NCBI GenBank assembly: GCA_009363875.1
Contig: CM018692.1
Span: 94,082,137 to 94,146,136 of the forward strand
Reading direction: 5' to 3'
DNA length: 64,000 nucleotides
DNA from: Mikania micrantha
Lineage: Eukaryota > Streptophyta > Magnoliopsida > Asterales > Asteraceae
Below, in pieces: positions 1 to 11,739 of the stretch (the stretch's first letter is position 1; every line of letters starts with the position of its first letter). The notes below the pieces were generated by a model. That model did not search any database and had not been told where the DNA came from. It was given only the letters and a program-made list of their open reading frames with translations. The translations under genes were made by a program, and so were the position numbers.

Positions 1-274
1 GCTGGCTGGGCATTATGCTCTACATATACCCTATAAATAAACTACCTTCGATATATCGGGAAAGTGTCAGTGTGCAAGGGATAGTGAATACACATGTTAT
101 GCAAAAATTTCATGAATTCAATGACACCATGGGCAGAATATCAAGTTCAATATTTTCTCTGATATTACTATGATGCAAAATTTTTCTGCCATAAAAATGA
201 GATAGAAAATAATAATTCCATACTTGATAAGTATTACAGTTGCTCTTAACAATATTCATGTTATTCATTTAGAC
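1..274 (+). other. Left edge: LTR-promoter-like end and 5' leader of element H
   Basis: The first ~50 bases (CTACATATACCCTATAAATA at about 20-40) resemble the TATA block of the long LTRs further right (CTACGTATGCCCTATATATA). The rest is AT-rich and runs to the gag start at 275. I found no tRNA-Met primer site here, although one should lie between LTR and gag, so the LTR end and primer site have probably been deleted or have diverged. The 5' part of element H would lie left of the window. Confidence 0.35.
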
Positions 275-1210
275 TATGCCTCCTAGACGCGGACGGTCAC
301 ATCAGAATAACACTGAAACAGAAAACAATAACAATCTCCCACCAGAAAACAATGAATGCTAATACAACTATTGGTGGAACTGAAAACAATAACAATCTTC
401 CTCCAGAGACAGCAAATGCCAACACAACTGCTCAGGGTCCAAATTTTACTAAAGCTAAAATGATTAGGATTTTTCGGGAAGAAATGACTGCTGTAATCCC
501 TAATTTTGTAACCCAGTTTCAACAATGCATGTCTTCAACTTCGGGTAGAAATATTCTTAATAACAACGTTGAAGGTAATCATGAAGTACATGCTTCTGGA
601 TCAGATCGTACTAATCATGAACCACCTCAACAAGGATGCACGTATAAGTAATTTGCATCCTGTAATCCACCCACTTTCCTTGGGTAGGAAGGAGCGTCTA
701 GACTCTTAAAATGGGTGGAAGAAATGGAAACAACACTAAAATTTGTCAATGTCTAGAGAGACACCAAGTTTTATATGCGACATGTTCATTGAAAAGTCAA
801 GCTCTCACTTGGTGGTATGCACAAGTGAGAACATTGGGAACGATAATTATCGATCAAATGGTTGGGAATGAGTTCAAGACGTTGATTACAGCCTAATATT
901 GTCCCATGAATGAAATACAAAAATTGGAAAAAGAATTTTGGAATCACTCTATGGTGGGAGTAAAATATCAGAATTACATAGATCGATTTCATGAGGTCAC
1001 ATGTTTGTTACCCCAGATGTTTCCAACTGAGATTAAGCTTGTAGAAAAATATAGTAAAGGCTTAGTTCCATAAATTCGTAACACAGTAATTGATGCAGAG
1101 CATACTAATTAGAAGAAACTATTACTTTAGCAGCTAAGCTTACCGATGAGACAATAAGGAGTGGAACTTTGGCTAAGAAAGGAAAAGCAAGTGACACTAA
1201 TCTCAATAAA
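275..1210 (+). pseudogene. gag: Ty3/gypsy gag, N-terminal part (element H), broken
   Basis: Gag would form the virus-like particle that packages retrotransposon RNA. An ATG at 275 opens MPPRRGRSHQNN, a start much like gag of element B (MPPKRQ). The frame stops after about 27 codons and resumes in another frame at 352. A Asn-rich stretch is tandemly duplicated (about 315-345 and 380-405). Around 650-1060 the gag core is readable in pieces: a PPTFLG-like block, KWVEEMETTLKF, ALTWWYAQVRTLG and a YIDRFHEV block. At least four stops or frameshifts interrupt it. The solo LTR at 1211 splits the gene; coding resumes at 5195. Confidence 0.75.
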
Positions 1211-2342
1211 TGTCACACCCCGAGCCGGCGGGGTTGGATCGGAGTCCCTGTCGGGCGGAAGGTTCCCAGGGCGCGATATCGTGAGTGATAATCGGAAGTG
1301 ATCAGATTGTTTACATTGCACATGATATAAATGAGAAATGCTAAGATAATAGAATTACAAAGTTAAATTACATCAGTATCGTTTATAATTTAACAATGTA
1401 AATCTATTGTAAACATCATAAAATAACTATCTTGTATTTACACAAGATATACAAAATAAATTGTATAATGATGTCTTCAAAAGTATGCAGGTCCAAAATA
1501 TTAAGTCTTCTATCTGAAGTCCTAGTCCAAAGGAAATGACTTCTTAATTAACCTGTTCGTCACCTGAGAAGTCATGCAAAAAGATCAAGTCAACACATGG
1601 TTGGTGAGTTCATATAGTTTTAGTAATTGAAAATGATTTGAAAACCTCCTTTGGTAAAGACCCTAACCTCATTAACACCACATGTAATATCCAAATCGGT
1701 ATGCTTATATATAGGGCATATGTAGGGTCGAACTTACCGCCCGCCCAGCCACCGTCCCACCACATACTAATCCATATATGACACTGTTGTTAATGTAATT
1801 AAGCATTTTTACCCTTAACACAATTCCATAAGTTCCTCTGTTTGTTGTCCCTGTATTTACAATCATTTAAAATCCATGTTGATTTCATAAGTTCATCACT
1901 CAATATGATCAACCATCGTAATTGTATAAACAGTTATAAATGTTTAATTAAATAAATAAATAAACATTTAATAAAATCTAAGTCCTAATGATTGGGGCCT
2001 TTGGTCGTACTCGAGTAGACTAGTCTGTCAATCTAGGTACTTAGTAGTTAGGAAATCTGTAAATATCCTCAAACATATGACCTACAAATCAAACGGTCTA
2101 GCTAGGACTTCTTGAAATGTAGGGTTTTTTTGTTTCGTCTGTTTTGGCATATGTTGTCTCTGATATTTCCCAGGCTTTCCCTTGAAAATGATTTATTGAT
2201 TCGTCTGATTCTGTTACAAGATGTACTTGATTCGTTGATCGTAGAATACTAGATTCATTGATCAAATGTACACTTGATTCATAGTTCAACAAACACTTGA
2301 TTTGTAGAACATTGAATATTGTCTTTGCAAAGATTGTTTATT

Positions 2343-2578
2343 TTGATTCGTTGAAATCCACACTTGCTTCGTCAAAATGTTTGATTTGATTCATTGAACT
2401 CCCACTCTTGTTTTGTCAAAATGTTTGATTTGATTCATTGTACTCCCACACTTGTTTTGTCAAAATGTTTGATTTGATTCATTGTACTCCCACACTTGTT
2501 TTGTCAAAATGTTTGATTTGATTCATTGTACTCCCACACTTGTTTTGTCAAAATGTTTGATTTGATTCTTTTGAAATG
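2343..2578. repeat. 44-bp minisatellite inside solo LTR A
   Basis: Five head-to-tail copies of a 44-bp unit containing TTGTCAAAATGTTTGATTTG; the CAAAATG anchor recurs at 2373, 2417, 2461, 2505 and 2549. The three right-hand units are almost identical. More diverged TTGATTCRTTG units lie upstream, from about 2190. It sits in the LTR section where B, C and G carry other tandem repeats. Confidence 0.9.
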
Positions 2579-3679
2579 TTTTGATCTGTTTGAAACGTTT
2601 TAGTTTAACCCGATTATTCACTTAATTTATAAGTAAATCAGTTAATAAACCTGCGTAAAACCTTCCTAGACAGGGTCTAGAATAGCATTTATATATGTAA
2701 ACATATAAAATTAAAAGCATTTAAGTAAACAATTTAATAAACAGTTTACGCATGCTTCTCAGCCCTGCGTTTTAAAACAAAAATGTTAGAAAAGGGGCAA
2801 TGAACTCACCTGTGCTGCTATGTAAATGATCTACACAAAATGCGCCCTCTTGTTTGTAGCTAGGTTTCTTCAGTTCCTGAGTTATTTTAATAGAATTCGA
2901 ATACAATAAGTACGCGTAGTAGTCGTCGTGCCTAAGGTCTGGTCTTGTCGTGTGTGCAACTAAGTGTCCTAGTACTAAGTGCATCTTAGAATCTAAGCTA
3001 ACTTAGTTACCCTCTTTAATGATCCCAATTCCCATAGTTAGTTATAATACATACTTTTATATTTTTAGAAATTTCGGCAGAGTTTCCTTTGTTTTATGTT
3101 TAAAATCCAGACAATGACATTGTCCATTTTATAACAAAATCCCAATCAAAGATATTAAAACTAACTTTTATAACAAAAGTAACTTAAAAGAAACCAATGA
3201 CATTCATAAATAAATTCCATTTCAAATTAAATAAAACTTTAGAAATTATTAAACCAACTTTTATAAATTTATAACGTCTTCATCTTATGTAACATCATTA
3301 TTTGAATTTAAATAACATCTAATGTACAATGGGCTTAGTTAACCCCATTGGGCCACTTTGGCCCAATTGAATATCTTTGGTTTCTAGTTGATTAACCAAC
3401 TTGTGTCGTTGATTCTCATGAACTTGTAACCAATTTAACATAGTTGTTAAACTATCTTGTATGGTCAACTTTTAGTGTTAGAGATGCATGCATTTATGTG
3501 ATTTCCCATGCACCTATATTCCCATGCATACACATGTATGCATTTCTGATTAACTCCTCATGAATTTGTTAGTTTAGTGATCCATAATTCATTTCCTAGT
3601 TTATATCATGAGCTTCATTGATCTTAGACCCATATCAACCTCATTAGACCACTCCTAAGTTCAATGTGTTAGTTTGGGC

Positions 3680-4125
3680 AGTGAACCTATGGTCTGAACC
3701 CATAGGTTCGGCTGGGTTATACACTGCAAAGGTTCGTGAGCTGCATGGCCAGGGTTCGGCCATGCAAGGTTCGTGAGTGCTAGGGTTCGGCATCCAGGAG
3801 ATAGTTCGGTGCTCCTAAGGTTCGCTCCAAGGGATGGTTCGCCTAGTGCCAGCTGCCTAAGGTTCGCCCATTCCCTTCCAAGGGTTCGTCTGCAATTCCT
3901 AGGGTTCGGTGACCTTAAAGGTTCGGCCATGGGTAGTTGAAACCACAGGTTCGGTGCTGCAAGCTCACGGGTTCGTTGCAGACCAAGCAGGGTTCGGTGC
4001 AGGTTCGTGGTTCAGAGGCTACAGGGTTCGGCCCATCCTAAGAAGGTTCGGCCAGAGAGATGCTAGGTTCGGCTCCCATCTTTATCACCCAAAAGGTTCG
4101 GCCGCCTGGAGGTACCCCACGAACC
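3680..4125. repeat. GGTTCG short-motif island in solo LTR A
   Basis: About twenty copies of (A/G)GGTTCG(G/T/C) recur every 15-30 bases in varied spacer sequence, nearly all in one direction (CGAACC in the LTR sense). The block is GC- and CpG-rich within an AT-rich LTR. Open frames crossing it on both strands are by-products of the composition. The same motif fills 50410-50770 in element C. It lies just after the leader and donor-like site of this LTR. Confidence 0.9.
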
Positions 4126-4299
4126 TGTGAAATTTCGTGCATTACCTGCCTCACTCTCGCAATCATCACCTGTTACAACAACAATCCATCTATTCCTACA
4201 TGTGCATCTAGGTGTTTTGTGAGTGTTTAAGCCGATTAAACAACAAAGATTCCAAGTGGTTCGTGAGTCACCCTAAAACCGAATATAAATTGGATTTTT

Positions 4300-4551
4300 A
4301 CCTTAGATTTCGTGGATGAAATTTTTCAACGCTTGTACTTCTGAAATCTACACGACGAGAGGAACGTCTTGGCACCAAACTTGTTTGAATCCACCAAGGA
4401 TTGAGCTTCCTAATCTTAGAGAGAAGATTGTTTTCTTGTGAAGAATTAGGGAGAGAGAGAGGAGAACGAATTTTTGGAGAGAGAGAGAGGGTGAATGGTG
4501 GTGGTTGTGTCATTTATTGTCCCAATTCAATGTGGGGACAATACCCGATCG
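4300..4551 (-). promoter_or_regulatory. Gene-like CT-rich leader and donor-like site of LTR A
   Basis: On the minus strand, an AATAAATGACAC-type box is followed by (CT)n-rich DNA, then by a block conserved with B and C (GTGCCAAGACG and GTAGAT...AGTACAAG), ending at AATCTAAG|GTAAAAATCC with GT at 4300-4301. The order resembles a plant 5' UTR ending in a splice donor. Promoter and splicing activity are inferred, not shown. Confidence 0.4.
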
Positions 4552-5194
4552 TTCGGTCTCGTTTGGTCTCGCGTGGAATGTCGTTTCGCGTAGTTTTCGC
4601 GACAAAACGACACGACTTTAAAAATAGAAATCATTTAATTACTCCAGGTTGTGATTCCTAATAAATTAACTAATATCTTTTATTTATTTAATTTAAAAGA
4701 AATATTAATTACTGTTTAAATCGAAATGTACGGTCGTCGCGCGTATTCGTTTGAATCGTCATCCGTACAAACACGGTGATAACTATACTTTTCAATCTTG
4801 TTTTCTAATTATAGAATATCATTCAGAACGTTAAACTTTCAGATATATTCGTACAGATCGTCACCTATACGAATAACCCGTCCATTTAGCATTCACGTAA
4901 TGATATTCGTGTGTTTTGTTCTGTAAAGCCTCACATACGTTTATACATAATAACTCCTAACAATTAATCACATGATGGTTCTGTATTGTCAGATAATTAT
5001 CTGACTCAAAAACCATTGTTTCTGAACTGTGTTTCTGTTAAATGTTTCTGAATTTGTTCCATGACCACACAAAATGATAATGATAAATGGCATGAATGTG
5101 AAACTTACTGAAATGTATAAGATTCGTACCTATTTTACTGTTCATGTACTGTAGAGATCACTATTCCGGTGACGGTTCCGGCACTGATGTTACA

Positions 5195-6257
5195 ATAAAC
5201 CCACAAGTACTAGCAAATTTACCTTTGGTAACACTGTAGATGCCACTTCTAGGAAACGTAAATGGCAAGATAAGGGGAAGAAGAAGATTCAAGAGGAAGG
5301 TAGTAAAGCTCCAACAGTTAAAAGCTATGGGGCAATTACACAAGAGAAGAAGGCGTACCAAGGACTAGAACCAGAAGGCACCAAATGTCCATTCCATCAC
5401 CTAGGGCCATGCCCTGTGTGTGGAAATTGTAAGCAAACCGGACATATTACAAGTTATTGTGAAGCACCAACAAAACCACTCAATCAAGTTCCCTATCAAG
5501 TTCCATTACAACGACAATAAAACACTCGGGCATGTTATAAATATGGGAGTATTGAGCATTTTATGAAGAGTTTTCCTACTAATGCCAAACCCAATGATAG
5601 TAAATTGCCAATTAAACAGGCCAGAGGACGAGCTTTTCAGATCGAGGCAGGTGAAGCTAAGAACAATCCAGATGTTGTCACTGGTACGTTCCTTATCAAT
5701 GATCATTATGCGTTTATTCTATTTGATACTGGGGTTGATAGAAGTTTTATTTTGCATAATTTCGCATTGTTACTTTCCCTACCTAAGATTAACATAGGGC
5801 ATGAATATAATGTTGAACTTGCAAATGGTAAATCTATTCAGCTACACATATCATTCAAGGGTGTACCTTAAATCTTAATAATCATATCTTTAAAATAGAT
5901 CTTCTTTCAATAGAATTGTGTAGTTTTGATGTTGTCATTCGCATGGATTGCCTTTTGAAACATAAGGCTAAAGTAGTGTGCCACGAAAAAACTATTCGTA
6001 TACCCCTTAAAACAGTTGAAATGTTAGTGGTCCAAGGTGAACGAACAAATAGAGCACTAGGGCTTATATCTTGTATGAAAGCTCAGAAGTGTCTAAGAAA
6101 AGGCTATGAAACTTTTCTAGCCTATCTTATCAAGGAAAATCAAGAAGAAAAACACACTGAAGATATTCCAGTAGTTAGAGATTTTCCTAAAGTCTTTCCT
6201 GAAGAATTGACTGGATTGTCTCCTGTGCGACAAGTCGAATTTTGTATTGACTTGACA
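5195..6257 (+). pseudogene. Gag C-terminus and protease of element H, broken
   Basis: The gag frame resumes after solo LTR A. A CCHC zinc knuckle (CGNCKQTGHITSYC) sits at 5419-5460; such motifs bind packaged RNA. A second knuckle upstream of the protease is damaged. The aspartic protease motif LFDTGVDRSF is at about 5719-5748, with the usual DTGA changed to DTGV. A frameshift near 5870 separates this from the MDCLLKHKAKV block (the usual MDWLS), followed by the protease-RT linker with DIPVVRDFPKVFPEEL at about 6155. Neighbouring frames must be read alternately, so no intact protein is possible. Confidence 0.8.
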
Positions 6258-7260
6258 GAGGATTCAATAGACCCTGCTCGTATTGATGATCTTTTTGACC
6301 AACTTCAGGGAGCTACTTATTTTTAGAAAATCGATCTCAGATCGGGAGACCATCAAGTATGAGTCCGTGAGGAAGATATTGCCAAAACTACTTTTCGAAC
6401 CCGATACGGACATTATGAATTTTTGGTAATGCCATTCAGGGTAACAAATGCACCTGCAATCTTCATGGACTTAATGAACCAAGTATGCAGACCCTATCTG
6501 GATAAATTCGTAATCGTCTTCATTGATGACATTCTTATCTATTCCAAAAGTCCAAAGGATCATGAGCTGCATTTAACTCAAATCCTCACTTTACTAAAAC
6601 ACGAGAAACTCTATGCCAAATTCTCTTAATTTGAATTTTGGCTATGGGAAGTCCAATTCTTGGTACATATAGTTAGTGGGAAAGACGTACAAGTTGATCC
6701 AAGCAAGATAGAGGCTATCAATCGATGGGAAACACCTACCACTCCAACGGAAATCAGACGATTCCTTGGATTGGCAGGGTACTATCGTCGGTTCATAAGA
6801 AATTTTTCAAAAATAGCCTTAGCTTCAACCATGTTAACCAGAAGGATAGAAGTTCGACTTGGATCAGCCACAGGAGGAAGCGTTTCAATTACTAAAGCAA
6901 AGACTTTTCAAGGCGCCCATTCCTTAGTCTACTGGAAGGCACCGAAGATTTTGTGGTCTATTGTGATGCTTCTAGATAAGGATTGGGAGTTCAACTTATG
7001 CAAATGGATAAGGTAATTGCGTATGCTACCCGACAACTAATAATACATGAAAGAAATTATACAACTCATGATCTAGAATTAGGAGTTGTAGTGTGCGCGC
7101 TAAAAATCTGGAGACATTACCTTTATGGTACAAAGTGTACGATATATACAGACCATAAGAGTCTTCAACATATTCTAGATCAGAAAATGCTCAACATGCG
7201 ACAACGGCGATGGGTGGAACTCCTTAGCGACGATATCACCCATGCAAAGCAAATCTAGTT
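6258..7260 (+). pseudogene. Reverse transcriptase-RNase H of element H, internally deleted
   Basis: RT copies element RNA to DNA and RNase H removes the template. Compared with element C, the sequence jumps at about 6258-6275 from the IDLT linker to RIDDLFDQL, losing roughly 80 residues that include the first RT motifs (KKDGSFRMCIDYREL in C). A TAG stop lies at 6324. The palm motif FIDDILIYSK survives at 6519-6548. YYRRFIRNFSK marks the connection. RNase H keeps YCDAS (Asp codon 6965-6967), TTHDLELGVV and TDHKSL. Several frameshifts occur near 6630, 6840 and 6980. Confidence 0.82.
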
Positions 7261-8513
7261 GCTGATGCCTTAAGTTGCAAGGATCAAGTAAAACCAAATC
7301 GAACTCAAAGTTTCAGCATAACCATTCAAACCAGTTTATTTCCCTAGATACGTGAAGCTCAGCAACAAGCTTTGCAAGAGTCAAATCTGGAAGAGGAAGG
7401 ATTGCAAGGATTGGTTAAACGATAAGAGACACAACCTGATAATGTATTGTATCTCATGAATCGAGTGTGGGTTCCTTATTTTGGCAGTCTGCGACAAACA
7501 ATATTGAATGAAGCTCATAAGTCCAAATACTCTATTCATTCAGGAGCTTATAAAATGCATTATGATCTTCATGATTATTATTGGTGGCCTGGTATGAAGA
7601 AAGACATTGCATTATATGTGAACAAATGTCTTACATGTCTAAGGGTAAAGGCCGAACATCAAAAACCTTCCGGGTCACTACAACAACCCAAAATTCCCAT
7701 GTGGAAATGGGAGCAAATTTCTGTGGATTTCATTATGAAGTTACTTAGAACTTCACGAAATCATGATTCTATATGGGTTATTGTAGACAGATTAACAAAG
7801 GCTGCTCATTTCTTACCTATTCGTGAAGATTATACTATGGATAAACTTGCCAAACTATACATAGATGAAGTAGTAATGCAGCATGGAGTACCTATCTCAA
7901 TCATCTCTGATAGGGATAATCGTTTCACGTCTAGATTCTGGTAGACGCTTCAAAATGCGTTGGGTGCAAAAATTTACATCAGCACGGCTTACCATCCTCA
8001 AGCAGACAGACAAACAAAGCGTACTAACCAAACCTTGGAATATATGCTTAGAAGTTGTAGCATTGACTTTGGTGGTAGTTGGGATATTCATCTTCCACTG
8101 ATTGAGTTCTCACACAATAATAGCTATCATACGAGTATCAAGTGTGCCCCTTTGAAGCATTGTACGGGCGAAAGTGTGGATCTCCTGTATGTTGGTCCGA
8201 GATAGGGGAAAGTCAAATAATAGGTTCCAAATATATTCAAGAACTCACAAACAAAATTATTCTTATTAATAAGAGAATGAAGACCACTCAAGATCAGAAA
8301 AAGAGTTATGCCGAAAATAGGAGAAAACTTCTGGAATTTTAAGTGGGGGAATGAGTCATATTGAAAGCCTCTCCTTGGAAGGGTATTGTTAGATTCAGGA
8401 AACGAGGAAAGCTTGCACCACGATATGTGGGACCTTTTAAAATCCTTGAAAGGATAGGATCGGTAGCATATAGACTTGAGTTACCTCCCGAGCATAAGAA
8501 TACTCATGATGTA
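7261..8513 (+). pseudogene. Integrase of element H, broken before the chromodomain
   Basis: Integrase joins element DNA to the chromosome. The HHCC zinc-binding part (EAHKSKYSIH ... CLTCLRVK) lies at 7510-7650. The catalytic core keeps the first Asp (SVDFIMKL, about 7720) and second Asp (ISDRDNRFTS, about 7905). The third acidic residue is changed: QTKRTNQTLE at about 8010 has Lys where the family has Glu. A stop follows FW near 7944. The C-terminal SPWKGIVRFRKRGKL and VGPFKILERIG blocks end at HDV, where element B has inserted; the end of the gene is at 20492-20770. Confidence 0.85.
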
Positions 8514-9159
8514 CGTAACATCAGTGCCGAAATCATAACCGGAACAGTGATTCACACAGTAACTCAGGTATGAATTACATGTAATGTGCATATACTATTA
8601 TCATTTGATGTTTGACACGGAACTATTGCGCAATCATTTCAAAAACATGATTTAAAACCATGATTCAACAGTCAGAAATTTATCTGACAACTCAGAACCA
8701 TCACTTGATTGTTAGTTAGGACTTTATAACGTATATACGTATGTGAGGTTGAGCAGAACAAAATAACAACGGATGTCGTTACGTGAATGCTAAATTGACG
8801 CATTATTCGTATATGTGACGATCTATACGAATATATCTGAAAGTTTAACGTTCTGAATGATGTCTAATAATTAGAAAAATCAAATTGAAGAGTGTAGTTA
8901 TCGTCGTGTTCGTACGGGTGACGATTTGAACGAATACGCGCGACGACTGTACGATTCGATTTAAACTGATAAATTTAACATTTTCAGAAATTTAAAAAAA
9001 ACGGAAGATATTTAGTTAATTTACCAGGAATTACCACGTAAATGAAATCAACAAATTATATTTTAAAACGTAACGTTTCGTTACGAAAACGAAAGAAAAC
9101 CGACGCTTCTACGCGAAACCGAGCGAGACCGAACTAACTAGAATGCACCGGAACGATAA

Positions 9160-9380
9160 AAGACACTAACAGGCATTAAATGCCCTTTTCAAACACCCAC
9201 CTACCATTTCCTCTCTCTCTCTCTCCCGTCACTTTCTTTCTCTACACTCTCTCTAAATTCAAAACCCTAGAATCCTCCATACTCAACCAAATCAAGCCAT
9301 CTTGGTGTCAAAACGACCACAACAACTAGTAGATCTTGAAAGTATAAGCAAACCGAGCTTTGAACCGTCTAAATCGAGGT
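9160..9380 (+). promoter_or_regulatory. Gene-like CT-rich leader and donor-like site of LTR B
   Basis: A CATTAAATGCCC box is followed by (CT)n at 9208-9226, an AAACCCTAG plant-leader motif at about 9262, the block conserved in A and C (GTCAAAACGACC, then GTAGATCTTGAAAGTA), and TCGAG|GTAGATTT with GT at 9379-9380. In the 3' LTR the same site reads TCGAGACAG, so the GT is lost there. Function is inferred only. Confidence 0.35.
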
Positions 9381-9559
9381 AGATTTGGGTTTGAAATTTC
9401 TATTTTTAGGGTTTTCACCCTTGGTTAAAATCCCCAAACCTTAACCGGTTTAAAACATCATAAAATCCTTAGGAAACTATACGAAATCACTTGGGGGTGA
9501 TGTAGGAATTTGTGAGATTCATGACTTGGTGTTAAAGTCCAAGAATGGGGACCTGCACA

Positions 9560-9800
9560 TCGAAGGCTTCGAAGCAGCCGAATGAGGGCACCAGTCTGGC
9601 TGAAAGACCCTCCATTCGTCCACCCATTCGCACGAGTATCCTCACTCGGTCAAGCACCCATTCACATGACAAGCTACTTTTGGCCACACCATTCTCATGA
9701 TCACCTTAGTCGACCGAATCACCTCATTCGCATGCCTCAACTCATTCAGTCTCAATGGATTTAGTAGCATGGCAGCCATTCGCATAGGGCAGCCTATTCG
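9560..9800. repeat. CATTCG/CGAATG short-motif island in 5' LTR B
   Basis: CATTCG, CCATTCGC and their complement CGAATG recur in a GC-richer block just after the leader, in the position where A and C have GGTTCG. The 3' LTR copy is at about 17540-17760, with several units lost by point changes and a ~40-bp deletion near 17600. Confidence 0.65.
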
Positions 9801-11282
9801 GTGAAGAAATGGTGACCGAATGAACAATATGGGTTAAGGAAACTCTTTTGTGGGCTTTCATATGCATAATGGTGTGACCATGCATGCGAGTATGTGCATA
9901 GGAAATCCCTAGGGTTATGGAGTTGCAAGTTTAAATGGGTGATTTATTTTCGATATTAAAGGGGTGAAACACAAGTTTTCTTTAATCAATTGAACACATC
10001 AACTAATGTTTTGGGAAAATTAGTACATGTAAACACATAAATAAAACCTTAGAAAGTGTTAGCAACAATACACCATGACCATAGTGGTTATACGTATGCC
10101 TACCAACTTGGTGTTCTAGAATCCCAAGGTTTGCAATATTAAAACCTTTACGAACCTTCAAAACATATGTATTGAGTCAAGTGTTAAGTTTACCAAAGAA
10201 CAAAAGGAAAACAAGTTGAGGATAAATGAAGAATCACGAAACAAGTTTAAGTGTTGGTTACATTGTAAAGACCTAATACTTAGTGAATTATATATAAACG
10301 TATAACTTAGTTAAATAGTTCGATTGAACTTTCTAAGCTAAGTTATACACAAGTACGATTGAAGAACCATGAGAAACGAAGACCTAGCAATGGGCTTAAA
10401 GTTAATCGAATGAGATTAACCCAAGTCTCGCATGTTATCATATAATTTTCTTAAATTAATTTATGTTTTAACAAAAAGGAAATGATTTATAAATTACTTT
10501 ATGTGAAATGTTTTAAAATAAGTGAAATGATTTTTAACTTAAAGATTTAGCTTAAAATGAGTTTTATTAAAGATGTTTTACCTAAAAAGACCAGGAATGT
10601 AATGAACTAGACCTTATATAAGTAAGATTTAGGTGTGAACATCTACGGGGTAAAGGGATGATTAGTGTAGACTAGTTGGAGATACATAGAAAAACGCTAG
10701 TAACTTAGGACACATAGTTGCACACCAAGACCAAAACCATAGATACATCAACTATAAATACTTATAGTATTCGAATCCTTTTAAAACGACTCAGGTACTA
10801 AAGATACTTAATCTACAAGTGACGAGCGCGCTTATCTGTTGTGGTTCAATACATAGCAACACAGGTGAGTTTATTGCCCCTTTTCTAAACATTTTTGTTT
10901 TACAAACGCGGGGCTAAGAAGCATGCGTAAATTATTTTCTTAAAATATGTTTCACGTAAATGCTTTTACTTCTTGTATGTTTTAAATGTATAATTTTATC
11001 CTAGACTTCTGTCTAGGTAACTATTACAGGTTTACAAAAGGAGTTAATTACGATCTAAGAGTAAGATAATGGTTTAAAACAAAGAGCTAAATTCAGTGTT
11101 GTGTCGAGGAAAACTAAAGGTAAAACTCAAATAACTAAAATCAGTGTTGTGTTCATGAAAACTAAGGATCAAGATCAAAGAAATCATATCCGTGTGTGAA
11201 TCAAAGAACTCATAAACTCAATAACAGATAACTCAAGGTGGATGTCAGTTGTATGCCGATCAAGACCACGTGTAAACACAAG

Positions 11283-11503
11283 GAAAGTCCGGGCTTAAAT
11301 AGTAGACTTTTATAGTCACGCTATATGGGCATAAATCAAAAAATCAAACGAATTCAAGAGAGCAGAGGTGAACAAAGATCAAAGGGTATCCTAAAGTCCT
11401 GACATGTACAGTAGACCTTAAAGGTCAACCTGATATGGGCACATCATAAAGTCCCGACACGTACAGGTAGACTCCTTTGGGTCAAGCCTGATATGGGCCA
11501 CGT
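11283..11503. repeat. Three-copy tandem repeat upstream of the TATA modules, 5' LTR B
   Basis: Three diverged units of about 55 bases (11283, 11391 and 11449) share AAAGTCC-G-CA, a GTAGAC core and GATATGGGC. The same array recurs in the 3' LTR (about 19217-19437) and in element C (about 44560-44785 and 52275-52500). It lies about 320 bases before the first TATA module, a place where enhancer repeats are common in LTRs; that role is inferred. Confidence 0.75.
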
Positions 11504-11739
11504 GTGAGACGATACAAGCCGGACACCACCAACAACTAAGAATAGTTGATTGAGTCAAATGAGGCCCAATCTTCATGTCTTAGTTGTATTTAAATGTTTA
11601 CTTATTCATTTAATTAAGCATTTAGTATCAAATGTCTACAAATACTACGGTTGATCATGAATGTGTGATGAACTCAAGAAATCGGTAGAATTTCAATTTG
11701 TGGAACTCAAAATCTATTATGTCAATGGTGTGAAATGGA

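Larger units (their letters stand above)
1211..5194 (-). mobile_element. Solo LTR A (3,984 bp, minus strand) inserted in gag of element H
   Basis: Read on the minus strand it starts TGTAACATCAGTGCCGG (at 5194) and ends GGGGTGTGACA (at 1211). Both ends match the LTRs of elements B and C. It is flanked by a perfect 5-bp target duplication, ATAAA at 1206-1210 and 5195-5199, and gag of H continues across it, so this is one insertion. No internal region is present, which fits LTR-LTR recombination leaving a solo LTR. The terminal bases and the GGTTCG array are closer to C than to B, so A and C look like one subfamily. The final ~350 bases carry the conserved CTTCTCAG|GTGACGAAC block (minus, about 1552-1570). 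Confidence 0.93.

Noticed and set aside
2343..2578. CRISPR-like array
   Set aside because: The 44-bp units are contiguous with no unique spacers, and the context is a plant LTR; it is a minisatellite.
3661..4130. Open frames through the GGTTCG island as Arg/Gly/Pro-rich proteins
   Set aside because: They are periodic translations of the repeated motif; frames exist on both strands and the insertion is a solo LTR.
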